Positions 1 to 7,568 of a stretch of DNA of 35,093 nucleotides are shown here, piece by piece; the stretch's first letter is position 1; the number at the start of each line of letters is the position of its first letter. The stretch covers positions 26,126-61,218 of the forward strand of contig NZ_JALJRK010000033.1 in assembly GCF_024519725.1 (NCBI RefSeq), read 5' to 3'. Both the position numbers and the translations under genes were made by a program. The notes below the pieces were generated by a model that was given only the letters and a program-made list of their open reading frames with translations, was not told the DNA's origin and did no database searches. The DNA is from Microvirga sp. Mcv34 (GTDB lineage: Bacteria > Pseudomonadota > Alphaproteobacteria > Rhizobiales > Beijerinckiaceae).

Positions 1-8
1 CTTCTGAA

Positions 9-40
9 CTCCCCGGCCACCAGCTCCCGCTGGTGGTCGT
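9..40. repeat. Hairpin module, copy 1 of 3
   Basis: Short GC-rich palindromic module with a perfect 7-bp stem (CCACCAG at 17-23, CTGGTGG at 30-36) and a 6-nt loop, directly before the ribosome-binding site of the small membrane gene at 63. The same module lies at 3366-3397, and a variant lies at 5112-5143. In the mRNA it could form a leader hairpin. The role is unknown. Confidence 0.55.
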
Positions 41-62
41 CTCGACGAAGGGAGTTGTCGCG

Positions 63-434
63 ATGGATCAGCCGTACAGCCTGTGGGCCGATTGGCTCTC
101 GAAGTTCCACACCTGGCCCGAATTCATCCAAGCCCTGTGGCTCGTCGCCATCCCGGTCACCGTGCTCGGCCTCGCGTGGCTGGCGCTGCGCGGCCTCCGC
201 GATCTCATCGTTTCGCTCTCCCGCCGCGACCACGGCGCGTCGGACGACCACGGCGAGCCGCACGGCCACGGCGAGTGGCGCGGCCACGGCGGGTGGCGCG
301 GCCACCTGATCTACGGCGTGTATCAGGACCCGCAGGGCCGCTGGATGGTCTATCGGCACGGGCGCAAACCGCAGGAAGTCGACTGGACCAACCCGCCGCC
401 GGAGCTGATCGGGCGTGGGAATGGGGGTTCATGA
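63..434 (+). CDS. Small membrane protein with His/Gly-rich region, copy 1
   Basis: Predicted 123-residue protein of unrecognised family. The N-terminal 24 residues are rich in Trp, Phe and His. One hydrophobic segment follows (about residues 25-45, beginning ALWLVAIPVTVLG), then a basic stretch, then a hydrophilic His/Gly-rich region (about 57-80) with a repeated GHGxWRGH unit, and a Tyr/Trp-rich tail containing NPPPELIGRG. ATG at 63 is chosen because AAGGGAG lies 8 nt upstream; an in-frame GTG at 33 has no comparable site. A second copy lies at 3420-3815, identical over most of its length but with a different end. The His-rich stretch could bind metal, but nothing proves it. No functional family is recognised. 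Confidence 0.7.
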   Translation: MDQPYSLWADWLSKFHTWPEFIQALWLVAIPVTVLGLAWLALRGLRDLIVSLSRRDHGASDDHGEPHGHGEWRGHGGWRGHLIYGVYQDPQGRWMVYRHGRKPQEVDWTNPPPELIGRGNGGS

Positions 435-664
435 ATGGCGAGGGAATTTAGGCGTGAGACCCGCTGTCCGGAGAGTTCGTTGAACGCCATTGAAGAAGGC
501 GCAACTGCCTTCCTCTTCCGACTCAGCGGAGACCATCCAAGTGGGCAAGCGCGTCTCGACTGTTCACAAGAATGGCCTCATGCCAGCCCGTCGGCACCGC
601 CGCCATTGCCCTTTAGACCGGTGGTTCAAGGAAGCCGTTATGTGTTGCATTGAGATGTTGACGC

Positions 665-2200
665 CTAGTCGCGCCTTTCTATAGCCGAGAGGAAGTCCTG
701 GCCGGTCGCTTCATTAGGGCCTGGCGTGGCGGTCACTGGACTTTCATCGGCTTTTGGCGTCGAGGGCGGTGCGCCGAAGGTGGTCTTCACCATCTGCGCA
801 AGCAACAGCGGCTGCACAGCGCTGCTCGCAAGGTCTTCAATCCGCTGTTTCAGCGTCTCGACTTGGTTACCTTTGCTCTCGGCCAGGTTGTCCTTCTCCG
901 CAGGATCGCGAGCAATGTCGAACAGTTCGATGCGGCCCGGCAGGAGCGGCAACCAAACAAGCTTGTAGTCGCCCTGTCGGACCGCCGCCCGGAACGGCTC
1001 GATGTTGTAGACGATCTCCTGGCGGGGCGACTCTCCGCGACCGGACAGGTGATCCCACATGTTGTAGCCGTCCAGCGGCTTGTTCTTCTCCAGTTTGGCT
1101 CCCGCAAGGGCCGCGAGGGTCGGATACATGTCGGCGATATGGATCAGCCCACTGGCCTTGCCGGGTGGGAGCTGCCCCGGCCAGTTCGCAAGCCCGCAGA
1201 CGCGGGTCCCGCCCTCATACAGCGTCCCCTTGCCGTCGCGGTATACGCCGTTGTTCGGAGGCAGGTCACCTCGCACCTCGGACTCGCCGGCGAAGATGGA
1301 CGAGCGCGTGCCGCCATTGTCGCTGTGGAAGATCACGAGTGTGTTCTCCCGAATGCCTTTCTGATCGAGGGCAGCGACGACCTTGCCGATTTCGTCGTCC
1401 ATCGCGGTAATTTGGGCTGCGTAGGCCCGCCGCAACGGATCGGCGATCTGCGGGTACTTGTCGAGATACTCTTGCGGGGCTTGATAGGGTGTGTGCGGCG
1501 CGGTGAACGCGAGATAGAGGAACAGCGGACGGCTGACGTCATGGTCAGTGATGAGTTTAACCGCCTCACGGCCGAACAAGGTCGTGTCATATCCGGGCTC
1601 GCGCACGAGCGTGTTGTCGCGATACCAGTCTACGACGCCATGAGCCTCGTGCTTGAAATGGTCGATCTCCCCGACAAGGGGGCCGTAGTATGAGTCGAAC
1701 CCGCGCTGGCGCGGCCAGAGTTCCGTCCTCGCATGTCCGAGATGCCACTTTCCGACCATGGCCGTCCTGTACCCGGCGTCCTGCATGGCCTGCGACAGGA
1801 GCCATTCGTCCATCGCCAATCCGTAGCTTCCCCCGGACGGGATCACGCCTGTTTGGAGTCCATAGCGGAATGGATAGCGCCCGGTCATCAAGGTTGCCCG
1901 GCTTGGGGTACACATCGGCAGGGCATAGAATTGCTCAAGTTGAACGCCGGTCTTGGCCAGGGCATCCAGATGGGGTGTTGCAATGTCGGAGCCGTTGAAG
2001 CCGACATCTTTCCATCCCTGATCGTCGGAGACGATGTAGATGATGTTCGGGCGTAAGGGTGCCTGGGCGCTGGCCCGGCCGGGAGCGCCCATTGTGGCGA
2101 CCCATGTCGCCACCCCGGCCGCGGCTGCACCGCCCTTGAGCATGTCGCGGCGCGTAAGATCGTTGAGAGTTGCGCATTCCAAGTCGGTTGGATGCGACAT
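665..2200 (-). CDS. Tat-exported type I sulfatase (arylsulfatase family)
   Basis: 511-residue sulfatase of the alkaline-phosphatase superfamily, expected to hydrolyse sulfate esters in the periplasm. The N-terminus has a twin-arginine signal (TRRDM followed by an Ala/Gly-rich hydrophobic run ending in ASA, about residue 45). Metal-binding SDDQ is at 58-61. The sulfatase signature CTPSR starts at Cys97, the cysteine that a formylglycine-generating enzyme oxidises in this family; no such maturase is in this window. HSDNGG further on supplies the second metal-binding Asp/Asn pair. ATG at 2200 is chosen because GGGAG lies 8 nt upstream and the Tat signal then starts at a normal distance; the open frame runs further to 2377 without a better start. 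Substrate unknown. It is transcribed alone, with a striking palindrome 104 bp upstream. Confidence 0.93.
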   Translation of the reverse strand: MSHPTDLECATLNDLTRRDMLKGGAAAAGVATWVATMGAPGRASAQAPLRPNIIYIVSDDQGWKDVGFNGSDIATPHLDALAKTGVQLEQFYALPMCTPSRATLMTGRYPFRYGLQTGVIPSGGSYGLAMDEWLLSQAMQDAGYRTAMVGKWHLGHARTELWPRQRGFDSYYGPLVGEIDHFKHEAHGVVDWYRDNTLVREPGYDTTLFGREAVKLITDHDVSRPLFLYLAFTAPHTPYQAPQEYLDKYPQIADPLRRAYAAQITAMDDEIGKVVAALDQKGIRENTLVIFHSDNGGTRSSIFAGESEVRGDLPPNNGVYRDGKGTLYEGGTRVCGLANWPGQLPPGKASGLIHIADMYPTLAALAGAKLEKNKPLDGYNMWDHLSGRGESPRQEIVYNIEPFRAAVRQGDYKLVWLPLLPGRIELFDIARDPAEKDNLAESKGNQVETLKQRIEDLASSAVQPLLLAQMVKTTFGAPPSTPKADESPVTATPGPNEATGQDFLSAIERRD

Positions 2201-2719
2201 GAGAGAGACTCCCGAGTTTGCAAGGTGGCAGACGAAAGCGGGGTTCGGAGGCATTGTCCAACGGATAGGCTGACATTCCTCTTTTCGGCGCTCATTGATC
2301 TTGATCAACAGCCGCGGCTGTTGATGGAGGCGCCATTTTGCGAAACGAAGAGCATGCAGCCCTTCAAGGAAGCTCACCCGTCCGCGGTGTTCGGCTCGAT
2401 GCGACTGTCTCCTCAGGGTACATAGCTGAAGCTAACGAAGAGACCATTTCAGAGGAGAATCCGGAGTCCATGAACGCGCCGTGGCGAGCAAGAATGCGAT
2501 TATGGGCGCTGCGGATTTTTCCATGATTTTGGCGCTTACGGGTTACGGGTTCGACTGCGACGCCCCGGAATGACACTCGCCACGTCATCACCTCCCCGAA
2601 CTCGATCCGGGGACCCGTGCCGGTGAACTCGATCGGAAAAGGACCGCGCGTCACAGCATCGGGATGGCCGGGACAGGCCTGGTCATCGCCTGTAAGGAGT
2701 GCAAACATAATTTATGGTT
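2201..2719. other. Gene-free stretch upstream of the sulfatase
   Basis: No convincing gene is seen in these 519 bases. Short open frames on both strands lack ribosome-binding sites and recognisable sequence. The part nearest the sulfatase holds a 22-bp perfect palindrome (2304-2325) preceded by two TTGATC words, so the promoter and operator of the sulfatase probably lie here. Confidence 0.5.
2304..2325. promoter_or_regulatory. 22-bp perfect palindrome, candidate operator
   Basis: Eleven bases (ATCAACAGCCG) are followed immediately by their exact reverse complement. It sits 104 bp before the sulfatase ATG. TTGATC (2295-2300) and the 8-bp palindrome TTGATCAA (2301-2308) abut and overlap it. 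A perfect two-fold site of this length suits a dimeric repressor or activator. The binding protein is unknown, and extrusion or a hairpin role is also possible. Confidence 0.55.
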
Positions 2720-2920
2720 TCAGCGTCTTTCAGCCGCCATTCGGATGTAGTTTCGAACATCACCCATCACAAGCCAATCCAAGCTCTGGCCGTGTTCAAT
2801 GGCAAAATCGACGAGGCGCTCATCATTTTCGGCAATCGCTTTCGGGTCTAACTCGAGAAGACTGAGGCTGTCGATGATGACTTCCAGTCGCGCTAAGATG
2901 ATGTTGCGGTCAATGTGCAT
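2720..2920 (-). CDS. Small hypothetical protein
   Basis: 66-residue protein not assigned to a family. It has a GGAG ribosome-binding site 6 nt before its ATG, and its codons resemble those of genuine genes here, so it is probably real. The sequence is mostly helical with alternating Leu/Ile and acidic residues (IIDSLSLLELDP) and ends in a basic AAERR tail. No signal peptide or membrane segment. The central LDWLVMGDVRNY resembles short helical motifs in small regulatory or adaptor proteins, but I cannot name a function. It lies between the sulfatase promoter region and a palindromic repeat. Confidence 0.55.
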   Translation of the reverse strand: MHIDRNIILARLEVIIDSLSLLELDPKAIAENDERLVDFAIEHGQSLDWLVMGDVRNYIRMAAERR

Positions 2921-3006
2921 TTGCGTCTCCGTAGATTGCCGGCAATGAACCCTACTCCGCCATGGCCGGACTTGTTCCGGCTATCCACGTTTCCGGACAC
3001 TCGACC

Positions 3007-3110
3007 CTTATCCTGAGGAGCAGCCGAGAGGCTGCGTCTCGAAGGATTACCCATCGCGCTCTGGATCCTCCTTCGAGACGCCTGCTCCGCAGGATGAGGG
3101 CAAAGGGTGT
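3007..3110. repeat. RIME-like intergenic palindromic repeat, copy 1
   Basis: Two nested inverted repeats. The outer arms are TCCTGAGGAGCAG and CTGCTCCGCAGGA; the inner arms are GTCTCGAAGGA and TCCTTCGAGAC. A second copy with the same inner arms is at 15854-15962. Elements of this pattern are widespread between genes in Rhizobiales (RIME-type mosaic elements) and form long hairpins at transcript ends. Confidence 0.8.
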
Positions 3111-3365
3111 GAGCATGGGGTCATCGGCACGGGCCCGATGATGAAGCGGCGGAGAATGCTCCAGCCCATTGACCCAGCACCCCTGTTGCGTGTTACCTCG
3201 TCACCGGAACCGGGCGCATCCGGTTCTGGGGCGTCAGAACCTCTCCTGAAGCGGTCGGCATTGGCCGCAACGATGCCTTCCCAACCTTACGGTCGGGGAG
3301 GCGCTGTCGCATGTCCAGGGCGAAAGCCTAAAGGGCAGCGCGGTCGTCCTTGTGCGGCTTCTGAA

Positions 3366-3397
3366 CTCCCCGGCCACCAGCTCCCGCTGGTGGTCGT
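3366..3397. repeat. Hairpin module, copy 2 of 3
   Basis: Identical in sequence to the module at 9-40, and likewise directly before the ribosome-binding site of a small membrane gene (3420). It is part of the larger direct repeat of 1-415 and 3358-3772. Confidence 0.6.
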
Positions 3398-3419
3398 CTC
3401 GACGAAGGGAGTTGTCGCG

Positions 3420-3815
3420 ATGGACCAACCGTACAGCCTGTGGGCCGATTGGCTCTCGAAGTTCCACACCTGGCCCGAATTCATCCAAGCCCTGTGGCTC
3501 GTCGCCATCCCGGTCACCGTGCTCGGCCTCGCGTGGCTGGCGCTGCGCGGCATTCGCGATCTCATCGTTTCGCTCTCCCGCCGCGACCACGGCGCGTCGG
3601 ACGACCACGGCGAGCCGCCCGGCCACAGCGAGTGGCGCGGCCACGGCGAGTGGCGCGGCCACCTGATCTACGGCGTGTATCAGGACCCGCAGGGCCGCTG
3701 GATGGTGTACTGGCACGGGCGCCAATCCGAGGAGGTGGATTGGGAAAACCCGCCGCCCGAACTCATCGGGCGCGGATCGGTGATCCAGGGCGTGTTCCGC
3801 CGGCCGGAGAAGTAA
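3420..3815 (+). CDS. Small membrane protein with His/Gly-rich region, copy 2
   Basis: 131-residue paralogue of the product at 63-434. The first 95 or so residues are nearly identical: the same single hydrophobic segment and the same GHxEWRGHGEWRGH stretch, with substitutions such as PHGHGE to PPGHSE. The C-terminal 35 residues differ (RHGRKPQEVDW becomes WHGRQSEEVDW) and extend by a basic tail ending RRPEK. ATG at 3420 has the same AAGGGAG site 8 nt upstream; longer in-frame starts back to 3138 lack one. The pair looks like a recent duplication of gene plus leader, spaced 3,357 bp and enclosing the sulfatase. Function unknown. Confidence 0.7.
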   Translation: MDQPYSLWADWLSKFHTWPEFIQALWLVAIPVTVLGLAWLALRGIRDLIVSLSRRDHGASDDHGEPPGHSEWRGHGEWRGHLIYGVYQDPQGRWMVYWHGRQSEEVDWENPPPELIGRGSVIQGVFRRPEK

Positions 3816-4177
3816 AGGCCGCTCCCCCTCCCCGTATGGCCGCCCCCTTACGTTTTTGAACCCCACGGCTTCGGGTCGGCGCGAGCGGATGATGACCCGC
3901 GCGGGGGAGCCCTATCGCCTGCCCTGCCGCGACGGAGCGGAGGATTGGCACCTTGTGTCAAGCGAATGTCTTTGTCGATCAAGCAGACGTCCGTCGGCCA
4001 TGCGTGAATGGCAGCCCGTGCGGCCGCCGAGCCGGGTTCGGCCAAGGGTATACGGGCCGAACCGACTTTCGCCCGAAGGGCTCAGGAGATCGCCTGCGCC
4101 CGCGATGCATCTTGGATCGTACTCGTTCAGGCGACGCGGCAGCATGATCGCAGGCTCACAGGATACGGAGACGGATC
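3816..4177. other. Gene-free stretch
   Basis: I see no supported gene, RNA or clear repeat in these 362 bases. The open frames lack ribosome-binding sites and have biased, shadow-like composition. The promoter of the small exported protein at 4178 presumably lies near the right end. Confidence 0.4.
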
Positions 4178-4420
4178 ATGAAGAACGTCCTGATTGGACT
4201 CGGTGCTCTCGCCCTCGGCGCCATCCTTCTCGCGGGAGACGCCTCGGCGCGCGGCGGTGGCGGTGATCGAGGTGGCATGACGGGGGGAGCCGCGGTTGAC
4301 CGCGGCGTCGATGTCGGCAGGACGGGAGCCGTCGTGACCAACCCCAACCGCACCTCCGACAAGTGCCCTCTGGTTCCCGTCCGCCGGGGAACGCAGACAA
4401 TGCTGGTGCGGCGCTGCTGA
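4178..4420 (+). CDS. Small exported Gly-rich protein
   Basis: 80-residue protein with a clear signal peptide (basic MKN start, hydrophobic core VLIGLGALALGAILLAG, likely cut after ASA near residue 25). The mature part of about 55 residues begins Arg/Gly-rich (RGGGGDRGG) and holds two cysteines, one in DKCPL and one as the last residue (RRC), which could form a disulfide in the periplasm. GGAG lies 7 nt before the ATG. Short secreted proteins of this build are common in Rhizobiales genomes, but no function is known to me. Confidence 0.65.
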   Translation: MKNVLIGLGALALGAILLAGDASARGGGGDRGGMTGGAAVDRGVDVGRTGAVVTNPNRTSDKCPLVPVRRGTQTMLVRRC

Positions 4421-4610
4421 TCGGCCTCCCGTCGGAGCCGCGGGCTCGGCCCGTGGAGCGGCCGCGGAACGCCCGCTCCGCTCTTCGGCGCCATGGCGGC
4501 GGGCCTTTGGCGGGAAAGGTCAAGGGAACGTCCCTCACGGTCAAGCACGAGCCGGCCCGTCCCCTATCCTGGCCGAGGTACGATTGTTCACAACGACAAG
4601 GAGGGTTCAG

Positions 4611-5069
4611 ATGCGTTCGTTTGCAAAGCCTTTGACATTGCTGGGCGGTTTGGCTGCGGCCTCCGTCGCGTTTTCATCCCTGGCGGTTGCGCAACCCTTG
4701 ACGCTCAGGGTCAGCCCCACCGCACCGCTCAGTCCGGCCGCACCTCCCGGAGGCATTCCGGCGTTGGGCTATGCCGTGAACCCGGCGGATCTGCCGCCCG
4801 GCGTGACCACCATGGGCTACACGCAGGATGGCTGGATGATGACGCCCGCCGACGATCTTCACCGCATCGGGCCTCGCTATGCCCAGCCCAGCGGCGTCAA
4901 GCTCCGGCGCGGAAGCCCGGTTCCGGACTGGATCGACACCGGCGACATGCAGAGCGTCTCGATCCAGGGACTTTCGCCTGGGACCCAGTACGGCTACTTC
5001 ATCTCGCCCGATCAGAAGATCGTCGTAGTGGATCCGCAATCCCGCCGGGTCATGCGCGTGATCCGGTGA
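4611..5069 (+). CDS. Exported DUF1236-like protein
   Basis: 152-residue protein with an N-terminal signal peptide (MRSFAKPLTLLGGLAAASVAF, cleavage near AVAQ). A Pro-rich segment follows, and the C-terminal motif KIVVVDPQSRRVMRVI matches the ending typical of DUF1236 proteins, which are periplasmic proteins of unknown function abundant in Rhizobiales. ATG at 4611 is preceded by AAGGAGG, so the open frame upstream to 4584 is leader. A 7-bp hairpin module follows the gene at 5112-5143 and may end the transcript. The DUF1236 call rests on the C-terminal pattern only. Confidence 0.7.
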   Translation: MRSFAKPLTLLGGLAAASVAFSSLAVAQPLTLRVSPTAPLSPAAPPGGIPALGYAVNPADLPPGVTTMGYTQDGWMMTPADDLHRIGPRYAQPSGVKLRRGSPVPDWIDTGDMQSVSIQGLSPGTQYGYFISPDQKIVVVDPQSRRVMRVIR

Positions 5070-5111
5070 ATCGATGAATCCGTCCGGAGCGTCGATGGCT
5101 CCTTGAAGCCG

Positions 5112-5143
5112 CTCCCCGGCCACCGGCTCCCTCTGGTGGCCGC
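5112..5143. repeat. Hairpin module, copy 3 of 3 (variant)
   Basis: Shares CTCCCCGGCCACC-GCTCCC-CTGGTGG with the modules at 9-40 and 3366-3397. Its stem is GGCCACC (5118-5124) with GGTGGCC (5135-5141). It lies 42 bp downstream of the DUF1236 gene rather than before a membrane gene. No T-run follows. Confidence 0.5.
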
Positions 5144-5310
5144 CCCACCGGGGCATCGTCCGACGGCCGGAGGCGCGATCGACTCCGGCCGGTCCTCTTC
5201 CCCTGCCCAGCCCGCTCTTGATCCGGGCGGCCAAATGCGGTTCGCTGCCCCGGCCGAAAGAGCAACGGGGACGAGGCCGCAATCCCGGCCTCCAAGGGAA
5301 GGAGCACCGC

Positions 5311-5784
5311 ATGGCGAAGAACACGATCTGCCTCTGGTACGACAAGGACGCCGAGGCTGCGGCCCGCTTCTATGCCGAGGTCTTTCCCGACAGCGCCGTT
5401 CACGCGGTGCACCGGGCGCCGGGCGATTATCCGGCGGGCCAGGAGGGCGACGTGCTGACGGTCGAGTTCACCGTCGCGGGCGTGGCCTGTCTCGGCCTCA
5501 ACGGCGGGCCCGCGTTCACGCACAACGAGGCCTTCTCGTTCCAGATCGCCACCGACGACCAGGAGGAGACCGACCGCTACTGGAACGCCATCGTGGGCCA
5601 TGGCGGCCAGGAGAGCGCGTGCGGCTGGTGCAAGGACAAATGGGGCGTATCCTGGCAGATCACCCCGCGCGTCCTGACGGACGCGCTGGCGGCGGGCGGC
5701 GATGAAGCCAAGCGCGCCTTCGCGGCGATGATGACCATGCAGAAGATCGACGTCGCGGCGATCGAGGCCGCGCGACGCGGGTGA
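5311..5784 (+). CDS. VOC family protein (PhnB / 3-demethylubiquinone methyltransferase-like fold)
   Basis: 157-residue protein of the vicinal oxygen chelate superfamily, PhnB-like branch. Supporting motifs are ICLWYDKDAEAAARFYAEVFPDS at the N-terminus, the LGLNGGPAFTHNEAFSFQI strand pair in the middle, and the CGWCKDKWGVSWQITPR signature near residue 110. These cytoplasmic proteins are often annotated as 3-demethylubiquinone-9 3-methyltransferase domain proteins, but members with this ending are not shown to be methyltransferases and lack a SAM-binding fold. ATG at 5311 has GGAAGGAG upstream. Apparently single-gene. Confidence 0.88.
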   Translation: MAKNTICLWYDKDAEAAARFYAEVFPDSAVHAVHRAPGDYPAGQEGDVLTVEFTVAGVACLGLNGGPAFTHNEAFSFQIATDDQEETDRYWNAIVGHGGQESACGWCKDKWGVSWQITPRVLTDALAAGGDEAKRAFAAMMTMQKIDVAAIEAARRG

Positions 5785-5890
5785 TGCGTTCCCGCGTCCG
5801 GCGGCAGGAGGAGAGGCTACGCGTCTGCGCATGGAACTCTCATGGCCAAGGATACTTGGCTCTCAGGCGCCGTCCGTGCAGAGAGAAGCC

Positions 5891-6139
5891 ATGCCGAAAT
5901 ACTTCTTCAACATCCATATCGGAGCGGACGTTCTCAGTGACCCGGAGGGGCAGTCTCTGCGCGATCCCGACCAGGCGTGGGAAGTCGCGAGCGCCATGGC
6001 TCGGAACCTGATGGACACCCAGTTCGACAAGCCGGTCGATTGGGCGTCCTCCCACATCGAGGTGAGGGATGACCTCGATGAGATCGTCCTGGAATTTCCG
6101 TTCCTGGAGGCTCTTCAGTTCACCCCGAAATCCCATTGA
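5891..6139 (+). CDS. DUF6894-like small protein
   Basis: 82-residue protein beginning MPKYFFNIHIG, with DPEGQSLRDPDQAWEVASAMARNLM next. This arrangement (aromatic-rich start, D-x-EG, then an Ala-rich helix) is typical of DUF6894, a short-protein family of unknown function very frequent in Methylobacteriaceae and Bradyrhizobium. Likely cytoplasmic: no signal or membrane segment. Only a weak GAGAAG site precedes the ATG, but the family pattern fixes this start over the longer frame from 5831. Confidence 0.75.
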   Translation: MPKYFFNIHIGADVLSDPEGQSLRDPDQAWEVASAMARNLMDTQFDKPVDWASSHIEVRDDLDEIVLEFPFLEALQFTPKSH

Positions 6140-6282
6140 AGCGCCCGTAGGGCGAGGTCCGGATGGCGCGGGAGCGGCCTCCGGCATTCCTCGTCCACGT
6201 TCTCCACAGGCTCCCCTTCGGCCTATCGACGCATCCCGGAGACTCGTGAGACGTTCCCTATATGTTCTTAGGGAGATTCGTC

Positions 6283-6492
6283 ATGCCGGCCCCCAATCGA
6301 AAGCTGACCACCGAGCAGGTTCTGGAGGCTCGTCTGAGGTTCGCATCCGGCGAGCGGGAATGGGGCAAGCTTTCCCGGGACTATGGCGTGAGCCGGGACA
6401 CGATCAAGAGCGCGGTCGTGGGCGAGACCTTCAAGGAACTCCCGATGCCGCCCAGGAGGTTTTTCGGCCATAGCTCCTTTCCCTATGGCTAA
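6283..6492 (+). CDS. Small helix-turn-helix protein
   Basis: 69-residue protein. KLTTEQVLEARLRFASG followed by WGKLSRDYGVSRDTIKSAVVGETF (about residues 7-50) matches the helix-turn-helix segment seen in NUMOD-type modules and small DNA-binding proteins: a first helix, a turn, and the recognition helix SRDTIKSAV. It therefore probably binds DNA, but it has no other domain. ATG at 6283 has GGGAG 7 nt upstream and is preferred over ATG at 6262. It is transcribed toward the convergent LysR gene. Target unknown. Confidence 0.7.
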   Translation: MPAPNRKLTTEQVLEARLRFASGEREWGKLSRDYGVSRDTIKSAVVGETFKELPMPPRRFFGHSSFPYG

Positions 6493-6533
6493 AGCCTTTT
6501 TCGGCAGCGCTGGGCGTCTCGACCGGGGCGCCG

Positions 6534-7433
6534 TCAAGGCTCCCAATAGGGCGGCTCTCCGAACGCTTCGCGCAAACACTCGGCAAAGGCCCTCAGCTTG
6601 GCCGAAGGCCGCCGTCCCTCCAGATGGGCGACATAGATGAACTCAGGCGCGGGCCTGACCCCTGCATCGATCGCCTGAAGACGGCCGCTCGCGATGTCGG
6701 GCCCGACGATAAAGGTCGGCAGGAGGGCAATGCCGATCCCGGACAAGGCGGCATCCCGCATCATGTCGCCGTTGTTCACGCGCAGGGCCGTGCGGCCGCG
6801 CACGATCGTTGCCCCGCCCGGCCCCGGGAACCGCCAGTCGTCGACGCCCCGGTTGGTATAGAAGATCCCGCGATGAGCCTCGAGGTCGCCGGCCGCGCCG
6901 GGCGTGCCATGCCGCGCCAGGTATTCCGGCGACGCGACGAGGACCCGCCGGCTTGGCGCCAGCCGCCAGGCGACCAGCCGCGAATCCAAGAGCGGTCCGT
7001 GTCGGACCACGGCGTCATATCCTTCCGCGGACAGGTCGATCCGCCGATCATCGAGATCGAGCGTCAGCTCGATGCCGGGATGCTTGGCGAGGAACGGATA
7101 AACGGCCGGCCCGAGATGCATTCGGCCGAACGTCACCGGCGCGGAGATGCGCAACGGGCCGACCAGAGCGCCGCTGCGCTGGGCCATCTCGGCGATCGCC
7201 TCCTCGACCTCGTGGACGATGCGGGACGCCCTCTCGCGGAAGGTGATCCCGTCCTCCGTCAGGCTCAGCCGTCGCGTGCTCCGATGCACGAGCCTCACAC
7301 CGAGACTGCGCTCGAGCTCGACCAACCGGTCGCTGACCACCGACTTCGACAATCTCAGGCGGCGCGCGGCTTCGCTGATCGAACCGGCTTCTGCGACGGC
7401 GACGAACGTTGCAATTCCATCGAGTTTCATCAT
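6534..7433 (-). CDS. LysR-family transcriptional regulator
   Basis: 299-residue LysR-type regulator. The N-terminal winged helix-turn-helix (about 1-60) reads AEAGSISEAARRLRLSKSVVSDRLVELERSLGVRL, followed by HRSTRRLSLTEDG. The linker helix and a substrate-binding domain of the CrgA/PA0477 type follow (PLRISAPVTFGR, near 95). It is divergent from the exported hydrolase at 7569, with 135 bp between the starts, so that gene is its likely target. Two TCCGGA words 33 bp apart in the gap are candidate contacts. The inducer is unknown. Start at 7433 or one codon later. Confidence 0.93.
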   Translation of the reverse strand: MMKLDGIATFVAVAEAGSISEAARRLRLSKSVVSDRLVELERSLGVRLVHRSTRRLSLTEDGITFRERASRIVHEVEEAIAEMAQRSGALVGPLRISAPVTFGRMHLGPAVYPFLAKHPGIELTLDLDDRRIDLSAEGYDAVVRHGPLLDSRLVAWRLAPSRRVLVASPEYLARHGTPGAAGDLEAHRGIFYTNRGVDDWRFPGPGGATIVRGRTALRVNNGDMMRDAALSGIGIALLPTFIVGPDIASGRLQAIDAGVRPAPEFIYVAHLEGRRPSAKLRAFAECLREAFGEPPYWEP

Positions 7434-7444
7434 CGTTCGGATTG

Positions 7445-7483
7445 TCCGGAGGCCAGTTTCTCCTTTTGCAGCCTAATCCGGAA
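7445..7483. promoter_or_regulatory. Paired TCCGGA sites between lysR and hydrolase gene
   Basis: TCCGGAGGCC at 7445 and TCCGGAAGGCC at 7478 are near-direct repeats, each with a palindromic TCCGGA core, spaced about three helical turns in the divergent promoter region. Candidate regulator contacts. The evidence is spacing and position only. Confidence 0.3.
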
Positions 7484-7568
7484 GGCCCCGGGACGCTATC
7501 TCCGCCTCGACCGGAGAGGCACCGATCGCCATCGCGACGAAAGCTCTCCAAATCATCGGAGAGGCCCC

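Larger units (their letters stand above)
2921..3419. other. Intergenic stretch with palindromic repeat
   Basis: About 500 bases without a supported gene. It holds a Rhizobiales-type mosaic palindrome (3007-3110) and, at its right end, the hairpin module and leader that precede the second copy of the small membrane gene. The open frame running from 3138 into that gene has no ribosome-binding site at its upstream starts and is treated as leader. Confidence 0.5.

Noticed and set aside
435..653. 72-codon open frame after the first small membrane gene
   Set aside because: It has no family resemblance, hydrophobic segment or convincing ribosome-binding site, and its composition differs from that of real genes here.
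6624..7568. N-terminal 315 codons of the open frame that ends with the exported hydrolase
   Set aside because: They run antisense through the lysR gene. The signal peptide and ribosome-binding site at 7569 define the true start.
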